DNA from: CAIWHR01 sp963836265
Lineage (GTDB): Bacteria > Pseudomonadota > Gammaproteobacteria > Burkholderiales > Casimicrobiaceae
Length of the DNA stretch: 64,000 bases
Assembly (NCBI GenBank): GCA_963836265.1
Contig: CAWIIO010000003.1
Span: 248,001 to 312,000, forward strand
Reading direction: 5' to 3'
Shown here: positions 52,439 through 61,913 of the stretch, one piece after another
How positions within the stretch are numbered: position 1 is the first letter of the stretch
Layout of the letters: every line of letters starts with the position of its first letter
Position numbers and translations under genes: made by a program
The notes under the pieces: model-generated
Seen by the model: the letters and a program-made list of their open reading frames with translations, nothing else
Databases searched by the model: none
Told to the model about the DNA's origin: nothing

Positions 52439-53452
52439 ATGAAGCTCGCCACGCTCCGTGATGGCACTCGCGACGGGCAATTGGTCGTCGTGTCGCGCGA
52501 TCTGGCGCGCTGTGTGGCTGTTCCCGAGATCGCGCGCACGCTGCAGGCCGCGCAGGACGACTGGGAGAGCGTTGCGCCGGCGTTGACGGCGATCTTCACC
52601 GAGCTCGATGCGGGACGGCTCTCCGACGCGGAACGCTTCGATCCAAAGGCCGCCATGGCGCCGCTGCCCCGCGCCTACCAGTGGGCGGATGGCTCGGCGT
52701 ACGTCAACCATGTCGCGCTCGTCCGCCGCGCGCGCGGCGCTGCGATGCCGCCGGAATTCTGGACCGATCCGCTGATGTACCAGGGGGCGTCGGACCACAT
52801 GCTCGGCGCGTGCGACGACATCGTGCTCGGCGACGAGGCTTGGGGGATCGACTTCGAAGCCGAAGTGGCCGTGATCACGGGCGACGTCCCGATGGGCACG
52901 GCCGCTTCCGACGCGGTCCGCCATATACGATTGCTGATGCTCGCGAACGACGTGAGCCTGCGCAACCTGATTCCGGCGGAGCTCGCGAAGGGCTTCGGCT
53001 TCCTGCAGTCGAAGTCGGCGAGCGCGTTCTCGCCGGTGGCGGCGACCCCCGACGAGCTCGGTGCCGCCTGGCGCGGCGGCAAGGTGCGGTTGCCGCTGGT
53101 TTCGCACCTCAACGGCGCGCTGTTCGGGCGGCCGAATGCGGGCGTCGACATGACGTTCGATTTTCCGACGCTGATCGCGCATGTGGCGAGAACGCGCGAG
53201 CTCGAAGCGGGCACCATCGTCGGCTCCGGCACGGTGTCGAACACGGAATCCGGCGGGCCCGGGCGGCCGGCGATGTCCGGCGGCGTGGGCTATTCCTGCA
53301 TCGCCGAGCAGCGGATGGTCGAGACGATCCTCCAGGGCGCCGCGACCACGCCGTTCCTGCGCTTCGGCGACCGCGTGCGCATCGAGATGCTCGATGCCGA
53401 CGGTCGCTCGGTCTTCGGCGCGATCGATCAGGCGATCCGCGAGTCTCCGTAG
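52439..53452 (+). CDS. Fumarylacetoacetate hydrolase family protein
   Basis: This 337-residue FAH-superfamily enzyme hydrolyses a C-C bond in a 1,3-diketone acid, as in tyrosine or aromatic catabolism. Metal ligands appear as WGIDFEAEVAVITGDV, NDVSLRNLIPAEL and the FLQSKSASAFSPVA segment. GTIVGSGTVSNTESG and RIEMLDADGRSVFG are FAH-typical. The FAH N-terminal domain (MKLATLRDGTRDGQLVVV) is also present. No maleylacetoacetate isomerase or homogentisate genes are adjacent, so the pathway is not fixed. Confidence 0.9.
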   Translation: MKLATLRDGTRDGQLVVVSRDLARCVAVPEIARTLQAAQDDWESVAPALTAIFTELDAGRLSDAERFDPKAAMAPLPRAYQWADGSAYVNHVALVRRARGAAMPPEFWTDPLMYQGASDHMLGACDDIVLGDEAWGIDFEAEVAVITGDVPMGTAASDAVRHIRLLMLANDVSLRNLIPAELAKGFGFLQSKSASAFSPVAATPDELGAAWRGGKVRLPLVSHLNGALFGRPNAGVDMTFDFPTLIAHVARTRELEAGTIVGSGTVSNTESGGPGRPAMSGGVGYSCIAEQRMVETILQGAATTPFLRFGDRVRIEMLDADGRSVFGAIDQAIRESP

Positions 53453-53682
53453 CGTCCCGTCCGCGTCCGCGAACCCAGCGGCGCGCATTTCATCACCCGT
53501 TTGCTCCCTTCCACCCCTGATTCGGGCGCTTCGTCGCTTGCGTCTTGAGGGTGTCGTCGCGGTTACCTAGGATCCAACCTGAAGACCGCACGCTGAGGCG
53601 CCTAGCAATGAACCTGAATCCGGCAGCGCGACTTGCCGCATCCAACGCCCGAGCCACCAAGAAACCGAACCAGGAGCAGACC

Positions 53683-54057
53683 ATGAACGCGTACCGCACT
53701 GAATCTTCGTTCTTTCGCCCCGCTTTCGGCGTTGCTGCCGTGGCATTGACGGCTCTGACGGTAAGCGTCGCCATCGTCGTTCCCGCGAGGCTCGCGCCGG
53801 GCCCCGCACCAATGGAGCTCGCGACGCGCAGTGCCGACGCCCAGGTGACCGAAGTGGCCATCAGCCCGGCGGTGGTCGAGGTGGTTCTCCTGCGCGAGCA
53901 CAAGGCGGGGACCGGGGCCTCCGGCAGCGTGTCGCCGACAAGGGAGCCGACGCGGGCTGCTCGAGCATTTGCTCCCCAATCGCGGTGGGCGCCCCCTTCC
54001 GGCAGCACGGTGGTCGAATGGCAATGCCCGTCGACGATTGGCGGTTACAACGCGTAG
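53683..54057 (+). CDS. Small exported or membrane-anchored protein of unknown function
   Basis: This 124-residue protein starts at an ATG 7 nt after AGGAG. One hydrophobic segment (FGVAAVALTALTVSVAIVVPA) lies at about residues 14-34 and acts as signal or anchor. The remainder is low-complexity, rich in Ala, Pro, Thr and Val, with no recognisable domain. A strong terminator follows, which supports a real transcript. A longer frame from 53545 is less likely to be used. Confidence 0.55.
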   Translation: MNAYRTESSFFRPAFGVAAVALTALTVSVAIVVPARLAPGPAPMELATRSADAQVTEVAISPAVVEVVLLREHKAGTGASGSVSPTREPTRAARAFAPQSRWAPPSGSTVVEWQCPSTIGGYNA

Positions 54058-54109
54058 CAGGAAAGGCTTCCCCCGGCGGTTCGCGTCGATCGCCTGACGT
54101 GTAACCGCA

Positions 54110-54146
54110 GAAGGGCTGGACGTCCGCGTCCGGCCCTTCCCCTTTT
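54110..54146 (+). terminator. Rho-independent terminator
   Basis: A 13-bp stem (GAAGGGCTGGACG and CGTCCGGCCCTTC, with one G-T wobble) and a TCCG tetraloop are followed by CCCTTTT. It ends the transcript of the small exported protein gene. Confidence 0.8.
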
Positions 54147-54648
54147 GGCGCCGAAGACTCCGTTTGTCAAACCGCTGCATGCTGCCCAAGTAAGGCGCGG
54201 GTCCCGTCGGGGCGCCCCCGGCGGGTTCGTGGCTCACGGCAAGCGCCCGCAACAGGTCGCTTTCCCCCCGACCCGTCCGAGCCGATTCCGGGCCTCCCAG
54301 ACGCGCCGGGAAGGGACGGACTCCCCGCACCCCTTCCGAAAGCGCGGCGAGCTCCCCTTCCACGCCTTGACGGCCGCCGCGACTCTCGCGCCGCTCCGCG
54401 CGACCCGGGCGAGGGGCGTCACGCTCGCAGCGACCGCGTCCGGGAGCGCATATCGGGCGGTGAGCGCATCGAGGCGGGCGGCGCGATCGGGGCGGGGGAG
54501 ACTCTGGGGAGGCCCAGGGAGCCAGCCGGCCCTTACCGTTGCGGAGGCGACGCTGGCGAGGCGGGTGGGTCCGCCGCCAGGCCCGAGCGGATCGGGGTGG
54601 ATCGACCGTCGGAAGGCGGGCGGCCGCCGGCGCACGACGCGTGGGCTT
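54147..54648. other. Interval without supported genes
   Basis: About 500 nt between a terminator and the 3' end of the cobalamin adenosyltransferase gene. Frames are open on both strands but read as arginine/proline/alanine-rich noise. No promoter, repeat or RNA gene is seen. Confidence 0.4.
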
Positions 54649-55206
54649 TCAGGCGCCGCGGCTCCGATCCTTTTGCCAGAGCACGTCGGTTCCTCCGGCC
54701 GCATGATTGAGCGTGCGGGCGACGACGAACAGCAGGTCCGAGAGGCGATTCAGGTAGCGGCGCACCGGGTCGTGCACCTCGCCTTCCGCCGCGAGATGGA
54801 CGACTGCCCGCTCGGCACGGCGGCAAACCGTTCGCGCGGCGTGCGCCAGCGCCGCCGGCCGGGTGCCCCCTGGCAGGACGAATTCCTTGAGCGGCGCGAG
54901 GTCCACGTTGAAGCGGGTCACCGCTTCCTCGAGTCGCGCAACGTGTGCATCGCCGACGACTGTTGCCCCCGGAATCGACAGCTCGCCTCCGAGGTCGAAC
55001 AGATCGTGTTGGGTCACGACGAGGGTCTCGCGCACGCCTGGCGGCAACTCTTCGGCGAGCAACAGGCCAAGCGCCGAATTGAGCTCGTCGACCTCGCCGA
55101 TGGCGGCGATTCGCGCCGAATCCTTGGCGACCCGCGCGCCGTCGCCAAGCCCCGTCGTGCCGTCGTCGCCCGTCTTGGTGACGATCCTCGAAAGTCGGTG
55201 CCCCAT
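54649..55206 (-). CDS. ATP:cob(I)alamin adenosyltransferase, PduO type
   Basis: This 185-residue enzyme transfers the adenosyl group of ATP to cob(I)alamin. It has the ATP-binding N-terminus RIVTKTGDDGTTGLGDGARV, then GEVDELNSALGLLLAE, FDLGGELSIPG, and the C-terminal RTVCRRAERAVVHLA and YLNRLSDLLFVVAR signatures with the catalytic Arg. The ATG at MGHRLSRI gives the usual family length; the frame is open to 55317. It is divergent from the acyl-CoA synthetase gene. Confidence 0.94.
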   Translation of the reverse strand: MGHRLSRIVTKTGDDGTTGLGDGARVAKDSARIAAIGEVDELNSALGLLLAEELPPGVRETLVVTQHDLFDLGGELSIPGATVVGDAHVARLEEAVTRFNVDLAPLKEFVLPGGTRPAALAHAARTVCRRAERAVVHLAAEGEVHDPVRRYLNRLSDLLFVVARTLNHAAGGTDVLWQKDRSRGA

Positions 55207-55501
55207 GACCCATCGCCCGAAAAGGCCTCCGCGATCGTCGCCGGGCTGCATATTAGGCCCCGTCACGCCGAGACGCAAACGCGAACGGGCGGCAGCGCGG
55301 CGCCAATCGAGGCGCACGATGTCGACAAAATCCCGGGACGGGTGCCGGAACGAAAGGGCACGCGCCCCGGGCCTCGCGTTTTCGGCCGCGCAACGCTTGC
55401 ACAGTCATGGCGGGACCGCGCCGCAGATGCGGCAAGCGACAGCCAACGCGCGGAAGTATCATTCGGGTTTCCACCCCACTTCACGATGCTTCGCTGCCAC
55501 C

Positions 55502-57142
55502 ATGCCCAGCACGAATCCGTTCGAACACGATCTCGACCGCAACGGGGCCAATTACACGCCGCTCACGCCGCTGTCGCTCATCGCGCGGAGCGCCTACACG
55601 TACCCGCGGCATCTCGCCGTGGTCCACGGCGAACGGCGCTACACGTGGGCGGAGAGCTACGGCCGCTGCCGGCGCCTCGCCTCGGCGCTCGCCAGTGCCG
55701 GCGTCGGCGTCGGCGATACGGTTGCGCTGATGGCTGCCAATACGCCCGAAATGTTCGAGGCGCACTTCGGCGTGCCGATGACAGGCGGCGTGCTCAATAC
55801 GCTCAACACGCGGCTCGATGCGGAAGCGATCGCGTTCATGCTGCAGCATGGCGGGGCGAAGGTGCTGATTACCGACACCGAGTTCGCACCGACGGTCGAG
55901 AAGGCGCTCGAGCTCTGCACGACGAAGCCACGCGTCGTCGACATCGACGATCCGCTGGGGCCGGCTGGCAAGCGGCTGGGGGTCACCGACTACGAGACAT
56001 TCATCGCCGCGGGCGACCCCGATTTCCAATGGGCGCATCCTGCCGACGAATGGAACGCGATCTCGCTCAACTACACCTCCGGGACGACCGGGAATCCGAA
56101 AGGGGTCGTCTACCACCACCGCGGCGCCTATCTCAACGCGCTTTCGAACATCATCGACTGGGGGATGCCGCGGCACGCGGTCTATCTGTGGACGCTGCCG
56201 ATGTTCCACTGCAACGGCTGGTGTTTTCCGTGGACGATGGCGGCGAACGCGGGTGTCAACGTCTGCCTGCGCAAGGTCGACGCGAAGCTGATTCTTGACG
56301 CAATCCGGACCCACAAGGTCACCCATTACTGCGGTGCGCCGATCGTCCATCTGCTGCTGATCAACGCCCCGGAGGAGATGAAGGCGGGCATCGACCACGT
56401 CGTCCACTGCCTCGTTGCCGGCGCAGCGCCCCCGGCCGCAGTGATCGAGGGGATGGAGCGGATGGGCTTCGACATTACCCATGTGTACGGGCTGACCGAA
56501 ACCTACGGCCCCGCCGCCGTGTGCGCGAAGCACGCTGAATGGGATGCGCTCGATATCGGCGCGCGGACCGAGCGCAACGGCCGCCAGGGCGTCCGCTATA
56601 CCGTCGAGGAAGGAATGACGGTGATGGATCCCGATACGATGGAGCCGGTGCCCTGGGACGGCGAGACGATGGGCGAGATCATGTTCCGCGGCAACATCAC
56701 GATGAAGGGCTATCTCAAGAATCCGGCGGCGACCGAGGAAGCGTTCGTCGGCGACTGGTTCCACTCCGGCGACCTGGCGGTGATGCAGCCGGACGGCTAC
56801 GTGAAGATCAAGGACCGCAGCAAGGACATCATCATCTCGGGCGGCGAGAACATCAGCTCGCTCGAAGTCGAGGACACGCTGTACCGGCATCCGGCGGTGC
56901 TCGCGGCTGCGGTCGTCGCGCAGCCTGATCCCAAATGGGGTGAGACGCCGTGCGCGTTCGTCGAGCTGAAGCCCGGCGCGACGACGACCGAGGCCGAGCT
57001 GATCGCGCACTGCCAGCAGCATCTCGCGCGGTTCAAGGCGCCGAAGAAAGTGCTGTTCGGGGACCTGCCGAAGACCTCGACCGGCAAGATCCAGAAATTC
57101 GTGTTGCGTGAAAAGGCCAAGTCCTCGAGCGCGATCGAGTGA
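55502..57142 (+). CDS. Acyl-CoA synthetase (AMP-forming, AMP-binding family)
   Basis: This 546-residue ANL-superfamily ligase activates a carboxylic acid as acyl-AMP and then acyl-CoA. Motifs in order are the P-loop-like SLNYTSGTTGNPKGVVYHH, the A5 core HVYGLTETYGPA, the A7 region WFHSGDLAVMQPDGYVKIKD, A8 RSKDIIISGGENISS, and the catalytic Lys in PKTSTGKIQKFVLR. It resembles medium-chain or dimethylsulfoniopropionate-pathway synthetases in form; the substrate is unresolved. It is followed within 27 nt by an enoyl-CoA hydratase and then by liv-type transporter genes, suggesting acid uptake and beta-oxidation-type catabolism. Confidence 0.92.
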   Translation: MPSTNPFEHDLDRNGANYTPLTPLSLIARSAYTYPRHLAVVHGERRYTWAESYGRCRRLASALASAGVGVGDTVALMAANTPEMFEAHFGVPMTGGVLNTLNTRLDAEAIAFMLQHGGAKVLITDTEFAPTVEKALELCTTKPRVVDIDDPLGPAGKRLGVTDYETFIAAGDPDFQWAHPADEWNAISLNYTSGTTGNPKGVVYHHRGAYLNALSNIIDWGMPRHAVYLWTLPMFHCNGWCFPWTMAANAGVNVCLRKVDAKLILDAIRTHKVTHYCGAPIVHLLLINAPEEMKAGIDHVVHCLVAGAAPPAAVIEGMERMGFDITHVYGLTETYGPAAVCAKHAEWDALDIGARTERNGRQGVRYTVEEGMTVMDPDTMEPVPWDGETMGEIMFRGNITMKGYLKNPAATEEAFVGDWFHSGDLAVMQPDGYVKIKDRSKDIIISGGENISSLEVEDTLYRHPAVLAAAVVAQPDPKWGETPCAFVELKPGATTTEAELIAHCQQHLARFKAPKKVLFGDLPKTSTGKIQKFVLREKAKSSSAIE

Positions 57143-57168
57143 ACGCGGGTGCTCCCCTGGAGGTCACC

Positions 57169-57966
57169 ATGAACGCCCCCCTGGAATCTGCGATTGAGTC
57201 GTCGATCCTGCGCGAGGACGATGGCGGAATCGCCACGATTACGCTAAACCGCCCGGCGCAATTCAACGCGATCAACGGCGCGATGCTGACCGAGTTTCAG
57301 GCAGCGCTCGATGCGATCGCCGACGATCGCTCCGTCCGGATCGTCGTGGTCGCCGGCGCGGGCCGGGCCTTCTGTCCGGGGCACGACCTCAAGGAGATGC
57401 TCGCCAACTCGAACCAGGCGTTCGTCGGCGACCTGTTCCGCCGCTGCTGCGACGTCATGCTGACGCTGCAGCGGATTCCGCAGCCGGTGATCGCGAAGGT
57501 CCACGGCATTGCGACAGCCGCCGGGTGCCAGATCGTCGCCGCGTGCGACCTCGCGGTGGCCGACGAGGGCGCGCGGTTCGCGACGTCGGGGATCAACTTC
57601 GGGTTGTTCTGCGCCACCCCCGGAGTGCCGGTGTCGCGCAACGTGTCGCAGAAGCGCGCGTTCGAGATGCTGTTCACCGGCGAGTTCGTCGATGCCAGGA
57701 CCGCCCTCGACTGGGGGCTCGTCAACCGGGTGGCGTCGGCGGGTCGGCTCGACGCCGAGGTCGAGGCACTCGCCCGGCAGATGATGGACAAGCCGCGTGC
57801 GGTGATCGCCGCCGGCAAGCGGTTCTTCTACGATCAGCTCGAACGCAAGCTCGACGACGCCTATGCGGTGGCGAGTGCCGAGATCACGCGCAACATGCTC
57901 GGAGCCGACGCGCAGGAAGGCGTGGGCGCCTTCGTCGAGAAGCGCAAGCCGCGCTGGAAACCCTAG
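57169..57966 (+). CDS. Enoyl-CoA hydratase/isomerase family protein
   Basis: This 265-residue crotonase-fold protein starts at an ATG preceded by GGAGG; an earlier GTG overlaps the synthetase stop. The CoA-binding and oxyanion-hole segments are visible as AGAGRAFCPGHDLKEML and HGIATAAGCQIVAACDLAVA. SGINFGLFCATPGVPVSRNV holds the catalytic region. Substrate cannot be named. It is co-oriented and probably co-transcribed with the acyl-CoA synthetase. Confidence 0.9.
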   Translation: MNAPLESAIESSILREDDGGIATITLNRPAQFNAINGAMLTEFQAALDAIADDRSVRIVVVAGAGRAFCPGHDLKEMLANSNQAFVGDLFRRCCDVMLTLQRIPQPVIAKVHGIATAAGCQIVAACDLAVADEGARFATSGINFGLFCATPGVPVSRNVSQKRAFEMLFTGEFVDARTALDWGLVNRVASAGRLDAEVEALARQMMDKPRAVIAAGKRFFYDQLERKLDDAYAVASAEITRNMLGADAQEGVGAFVEKRKPRWKP

Positions 57967-58109
57967 CGTCGGGCTGCTAGCCCATCGGGGACTCGGACAA
58001 TCGGCGTCGGAGCAAAAGTCTTCCAGTTGCTATCGGCGTGGGCGTTTCGCATAATGGCCGTCCACGGCTTCTGGAGGAGGGCCTGGCGCCGGGCGCGCCG
58101 GCGCGCCGA

Positions 58110-58865
58110 ATGGCGGACGACACGATACTCGAAACACGCGCGCTCACGAAGGAATTCAAGGGATTCGTCGCCGTCAAGGACGTGAGCCTCAGCGTGCGGC
58201 GCGGAACGATCCACGCGCTGATCGGCCCCAACGGCGCGGGCAAAACGACGTGCTTCAATCTCCTCACGCATTTCCTGACGCCCACGCGCGGCCACATTAT
58301 CTACAAGGGCCAGGAGATCACCGGCACCCGCCCGGCGGCGATCGCGCGGATGGGACTCGTGCGGTCGTTCCAGATTTCGGCGGTGTTTCCGAACCTCACC
58401 GTGCTCGAGAACGTCCGTATCGCGCTGCAGCGTCGTCACGGGCATTCGTTCGATTTCTGGCGTTCCGACCGCGCGCTCGCGCGCCACGACAACCGCGCGC
58501 GCGAGCTGATCGACGCAGTCGGCCTCACCGAATTCGCGGGCACGCATGCCGGCGAGCTCCCCTACGGACGCAAGCGCGCGCTCGAGATCGCGACGACGCT
58601 GGCACTCGAGCCCGAGATGATGCTGCTGGACGAGCCGACCGCCGGGATGACGCACGAGGACGTCGAGCGAATCGCCGCGCTGATCAAGCGCGTCGCGGCC
58701 AACCGTACGGTGCTGATGGTCGAGCACAACCTCTCCGTCGTCTCCACGTTGTCCGACCGGATCACCGTGCTCGCTCGGGGAGAAGTGCTGGCGGAGGGCG
58801 ACTACGCGCAGGTGTCGAACCACCCCGACGTGATCGAGGCCTACTTGGGGGCCGCCCATGCCTGA
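58110..58865 (+). CDS. livG: Branched-chain amino acid-type ABC transporter ATPase LivG
   Basis: This 251-residue ABC ATPase has Walker A IGPNGAGKTTCFNLLTHFL and the Q-loop in VRSFQISAVFPNLTVLENVR. The signature segment reads ELPYGRKRALEIATTLALEP (LSGGQ variant usual for LivG). Walker B is MLLDEPTAGMT and the switch His is in MVEHNLSVV. The start ATG is 5' of DDTILETRALTKEFKGF. It overlaps livF by 8 nt. The cargo may be an amino acid or an organic acid, given the adjacent catabolic genes. Confidence 0.93.
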   Translation: MADDTILETRALTKEFKGFVAVKDVSLSVRRGTIHALIGPNGAGKTTCFNLLTHFLTPTRGHIIYKGQEITGTRPAAIARMGLVRSFQISAVFPNLTVLENVRIALQRRHGHSFDFWRSDRALARHDNRARELIDAVGLTEFAGTHAGELPYGRKRALEIATTLALEPEMMLLDEPTAGMTHEDVERIAALIKRVAANRTVLMVEHNLSVVSTLSDRITVLARGEVLAEGDYAQVSNHPDVIEAYLGAAHA

Positions 58866-59607
58866 CGAGCGCGTGAATCCGGCCCCGGCGGGCGCGATGG
58901 CGGCGGGAACGCCGCTCCTCGCTGTACGCGATCTCAACGCGTGGTACGGCGAGTCGCACGTCCTGCACGGGGTGACCTTCGAGGTCGCCGCCGGCGAAGT
59001 GGTCACGCTGCTCGGACGCAACGGCGCCGGCAAGACGACCACGCTCAAGTCAATCATGGGCGTGGTCCCGCGGCGCCAGGGCTCGATCGTGTTCCAGGGC
59101 GAGGAGACGGTCCGGCTCGCCTCGAACAAGATTGCGCGGCTGGGGCTCGCGTGGTGCCCCGAGGAGCGCGGGATTTTCGCCTCCCTCGACGTCGAAGAGA
59201 ACCTGCTGCTGCCGCCGATCGTGCGCGAAGGCGGACTGTCCGTCGAGCGCATCTACGAACTCTTTCCGAATCTCAAGGAGCGACTCAAGAGCCAGGGGAC
59301 GAAGCTTTCCGGCGGCGAGCAGCAGATGCTGGCGATCGGCCGCATCCTGCGCACGGGCGCGCGCCTGCTCTTGCTCGACGAGCCGACCGAGGGCCTCGCC
59401 CCCGTGATCGTCCAGCAGATCGGCCGCACGATCGCCGAGTTGAAAGCACAGGGCTTCACGATCCTGCTCGTCGAACAGAACTTCCGGTTCGCGGCGACGG
59501 TCGCCGATCGGCATTACGTCGTGGACCACGGCCGCATCGTCGACATGATCGCGAACGCGGAGCTCGATGCGAACATGGCCAAGCTGCACGATTATCTGGG
59601 CGTCTGA
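58858..59607 (+). CDS. livF: Branched-chain amino acid-type ABC transporter ATPase LivF
   Basis: This 249-residue second ATPase of the transporter has Walker A LLGRNGAGKTTTLKSIMG and the Q-loop/LivF region WCPEERGIFASLDVEENLLL. The signature is LSGGEQQMLAIGRILRTG, Walker B LLLDEPTEGLAP and the switch His is replaced by Gln in LLVEQNFRF, a normal LivF feature. The start overlaps livG, giving stoichiometric translation of the pair. Confidence 0.95.
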   Translation: MPDERVNPAPAGAMAAGTPLLAVRDLNAWYGESHVLHGVTFEVAAGEVVTLLGRNGAGKTTTLKSIMGVVPRRQGSIVFQGEETVRLASNKIARLGLAWCPEERGIFASLDVEENLLLPPIVREGGLSVERIYELFPNLKERLKSQGTKLSGGEQQMLAIGRILRTGARLLLLDEPTEGLAPVIVQQIGRTIAELKAQGFTILLVEQNFRFAATVADRHYVVDHGRIVDMIANAELDANMAKLHDYLGV

Positions 59608-59649
59608 CGTCCAAGCATGCGCGTTCATCCACCACCGAGAGGAGAAAAC

Positions 59650-60864
59650 ATGAAGTCGTTCAAACACACGCTCGTCGCCGTCGCCGTCTTCGCGGCGCTT
59701 GCTGCGGGCATAGCGCAGGCGCAGGTCTCGGACAGCGTCATCAAGATCGGCGTGCTGTCCGACATGTCGAGCCTGTACACGGATCTGGCGGGGGCCGGCT
59801 CGGTCGCCGCGGCGAAGATGGCGGTCGAGGACTCCGGCATCGAGAAGCGCGGCTACAAGGTCGAGATCATCTCGGCCGATCACCAGAACAAGCCGGACGT
59901 CGGCTCGGCGATCGCACGCCAGTGGTACGACGTCGACAAGGTGGACGTGATCGTCGACGTCCCCAATTCCGGCGTCGCGCTGGCCGTCAACCAGATCACG
60001 AAGGACAAAGGCAAGGCGTTCCTCGTGTCCGGCGCCGCGACGTCCGACCTGACCGGCAAGGCCTGCTCGCCCAACACGATCCACTGGACGTACGACACGT
60101 GGATGCTCGCCAACGGCACCGGCAGCGCGATCGTCAAGACCGGCGGCGACACGTGGTTCTTCATCACCGCCGACTATGCCTTCGGCCACGCGCTCGAGCG
60201 CGACACTTCCGCGGTCGTCACGAAGAACGGCGGCAAGGTGCTGGGCGACGTCAAGGCGCCGCTCAATACGCAAGACTTCAGCTCGTTCCTGCTCCAGGCG
60301 CAGGCGTCGAAGGCGAAAATCATCGGGCTCGCGAATGCCGGAGGCGACACGACCAACTCGATCAAGCAGGCCGCCGAGTTCGGGATCGTCAAGGGCGGGC
60401 AGAACCTGGCCGGGCTGCTCGTGTTCCTCACCGACATCCATTCGCTGGGCCTGCCGACGGCGCAGGGGCTGATCTTCACGACGACGTTCTACTGGGACAT
60501 GAACGACCAGACGCGGGCGTTCGCCAAGCGCTTCGCCGAGCGCGACAAGGGGATCCACCCGACGATGATCCACGCGGGCGTCTACTCGGCGGTCACGCAT
60601 TACCTCAAGGCCGTCGAGGCGCTGAAGGGCGACGACGGCACCAAGGTGATCGCCAAGATGAAAGAGATGCCGACCGACGACCCGCTGTTCGGCAAGGGCT
60701 CGATCCGCGTCGATGGGCGCAAGATCCATCCGGCGTATCTGGTCGAAGCGAAAAAGCCGGCCGAATCGAAGGGCGAATGGGACCTCTACAAGATCCGGGC
60801 GACGATCCCGGCCGACCAGGCGTTCCGCCCGCTCGCCGACGGCGGCTGTCCTTTGGTGAAATGA
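59650..60864 (+). CDS. livK: ABC transporter periplasmic substrate-binding protein (LivK/Peripla_BP_6 type)
   Basis: The ATG of this 404-residue exported protein is preceded by GAGAGGAG. The signal is HTLVAVAVFAALAAGIAQAQ. The mature protein has the type I binding fold (IKIGVLSDMSSLYTDLAG, DHQNKPDVGSAIARQWYD, VDVIVDVPNSGVALAVNQ, TWFFITADYAFGHALERDT). The long C-terminal lobe includes IHPAYLVEAKKPAESKGEW. It resembles binding proteins for aromatic or short-chain acids as much as those for Leu/Ile/Val, so the ligand is open. Confidence 0.92.
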   Translation: MKSFKHTLVAVAVFAALAAGIAQAQVSDSVIKIGVLSDMSSLYTDLAGAGSVAAAKMAVEDSGIEKRGYKVEIISADHQNKPDVGSAIARQWYDVDKVDVIVDVPNSGVALAVNQITKDKGKAFLVSGAATSDLTGKACSPNTIHWTYDTWMLANGTGSAIVKTGGDTWFFITADYAFGHALERDTSAVVTKNGGKVLGDVKAPLNTQDFSSFLLQAQASKAKIIGLANAGGDTTNSIKQAAEFGIVKGGQNLAGLLVFLTDIHSLGLPTAQGLIFTTTFYWDMNDQTRAFAKRFAERDKGIHPTMIHAGVYSAVTHYLKAVEALKGDDGTKVIAKMKEMPTDDPLFGKGSIRVDGRKIHPAYLVEAKKPAESKGEWDLYKIRATIPADQAFRPLADGGCPLVK

Positions 60865-60918
60865 CGCGGGTGTCCGAGAGCGGTCCGCCTCGGGTCGGGC
60901 CGCGATTGGAAACAGCCG

Positions 60919-60990
60919 CGTCATCCCCGCGTACGCGGGGCTCCAGCGTCGTTGAAAGTCACTGGGTCCCCGCTTTCGCAGGGACGACGA
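60919..60990. repeat. REP-like double palindrome between livK and livH
   Basis: Two short hairpins sit side by side: TCATCCCCGCG-TA-CGCGGGG at the left and GTCCCCGC-TTTC-GCAGGGACGA at the right. They are joined by CTCCAG...CTGG, giving an overall inverted symmetry. This layout is the repetitive extragenic palindrome type common in betaproteobacterial genomes. It can act as an mRNA-stabilising or attenuating element after livK. Confidence 0.75.
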
Positions 60991-61024
60991 TCGGCACCCG
61001 GGTCCGGCGCGACAACTCGACGCA

Positions 61025-61912
61025 ATGACCGAAATCTTCGGCGTGCCGACCCAGGCGCTGTTCGGTCAGCTGCTGATCGGGCTCATCAACGGCTCGTTCT
61101 ATGCGATGCTGTCGCTGGGGCTCGCGGTGATCTTCGGGCTCCTCAACATCATCAACTTCACGCACGGCGCGCAATACATGATGGGCGCGTTCTGCGCGTG
61201 GTTCCTGCTGACGCGCCTCGGGCTCGGCTATTGGTGGGCGTTGATCGTGACGCCGATCGTGATGGGCGTGTTCGGCGCCGCGATCGAGCGCACGATGCTC
61301 TCGCGCCTCTACAAGCTCGATCATCTCTACGGATTGCTCCTCACGTTCGGACTGGCGCTCGTGATCCAGGGGCTGTTCCGCAACGAGTTCGGCTCGTCGG
61401 GGCTTCCCTACCGGATCCCGGACGAGCTTTCCGGTGGTATCAATCTCGGGTTCATGTTCCTGCCCAAGTACCGCGCCTGGGTGATCGTCGCTTCGCTCGT
61501 CGTGTGCCTGTCCACCTGGTACGTGATCGAGCGGACCAAGCTCGGCTCGTACCTGCGGGCGGCGACCGAGAATCGGGCGCTGGTGCAGGCTTTCGGCATC
61601 AACGTGCCGCGGATGATCACCCTGACGTACGGCTTCGGCGTCGGTCTCGCGGCGCTGGCGGGCGTGATGGCGGCACCGATCTACCAGGTCAACCCGCTGA
61701 TGGGCGCCGACATGATCATCGTCGTGTTCGCGGTCGTCGTCATCGGCGGTATGGGCTCGATCATGGGCTCGATCCTCACCGGATTCGGCCTCGGCGTCGT
61801 CGAGGGCCTGACCAAGGTCTTCTATCCCGAGGCATCGAACACCGTGATCTTCGTGATCATGGTGATCGTGCTCCTCATCAAGCCGGCCGGCCTCTTCGGC
61901 CGGGAGCGCTGA
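61025..61912 (+). CDS. livH: Branched-chain-type ABC transporter permease LivH
   Basis: This 295-residue permease with eight or so TM helices has the LivH landmarks LINGSFYAMLSLGLAVIFGLLNIINFTHG at the N-terminus. The coupling-helix region is RTKLGSYLRAATENRALVQAFGINV, then LAALAGVMAAPIYQVNPLMG and FAVVVIGGMGSIMGSILTGFGLG. It forms the membrane channel with LivM and is the first gene after the REP-like repeat. Confidence 0.95.
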   Translation: MTEIFGVPTQALFGQLLIGLINGSFYAMLSLGLAVIFGLLNIINFTHGAQYMMGAFCAWFLLTRLGLGYWWALIVTPIVMGVFGAAIERTMLSRLYKLDHLYGLLLTFGLALVIQGLFRNEFGSSGLPYRIPDELSGGINLGFMFLPKYRAWVIVASLVVCLSTWYVIERTKLGSYLRAATENRALVQAFGINVPRMITLTYGFGVGLAALAGVMAAPIYQVNPLMGADMIIVVFAVVVIGGMGSIMGSILTGFGLGVVEGLTKVFYPEASNTVIFVIMVIVLLIKPAGLFGRER

Positions 61913-61913
61913 C

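Noticed and set aside
54234..54704. 156-codon minus-strand frame after the cobalamin adenosyltransferase gene
   Set aside because: Composition is Arg/Pro/Ala noise, and it overlaps the 3' end of the adenosyltransferase in another frame.
59050..60924. 624-codon open frame on the minus strand
   Set aside because: Antisense to livF and livK, both of which have complete family motifs; the antisense product has none.
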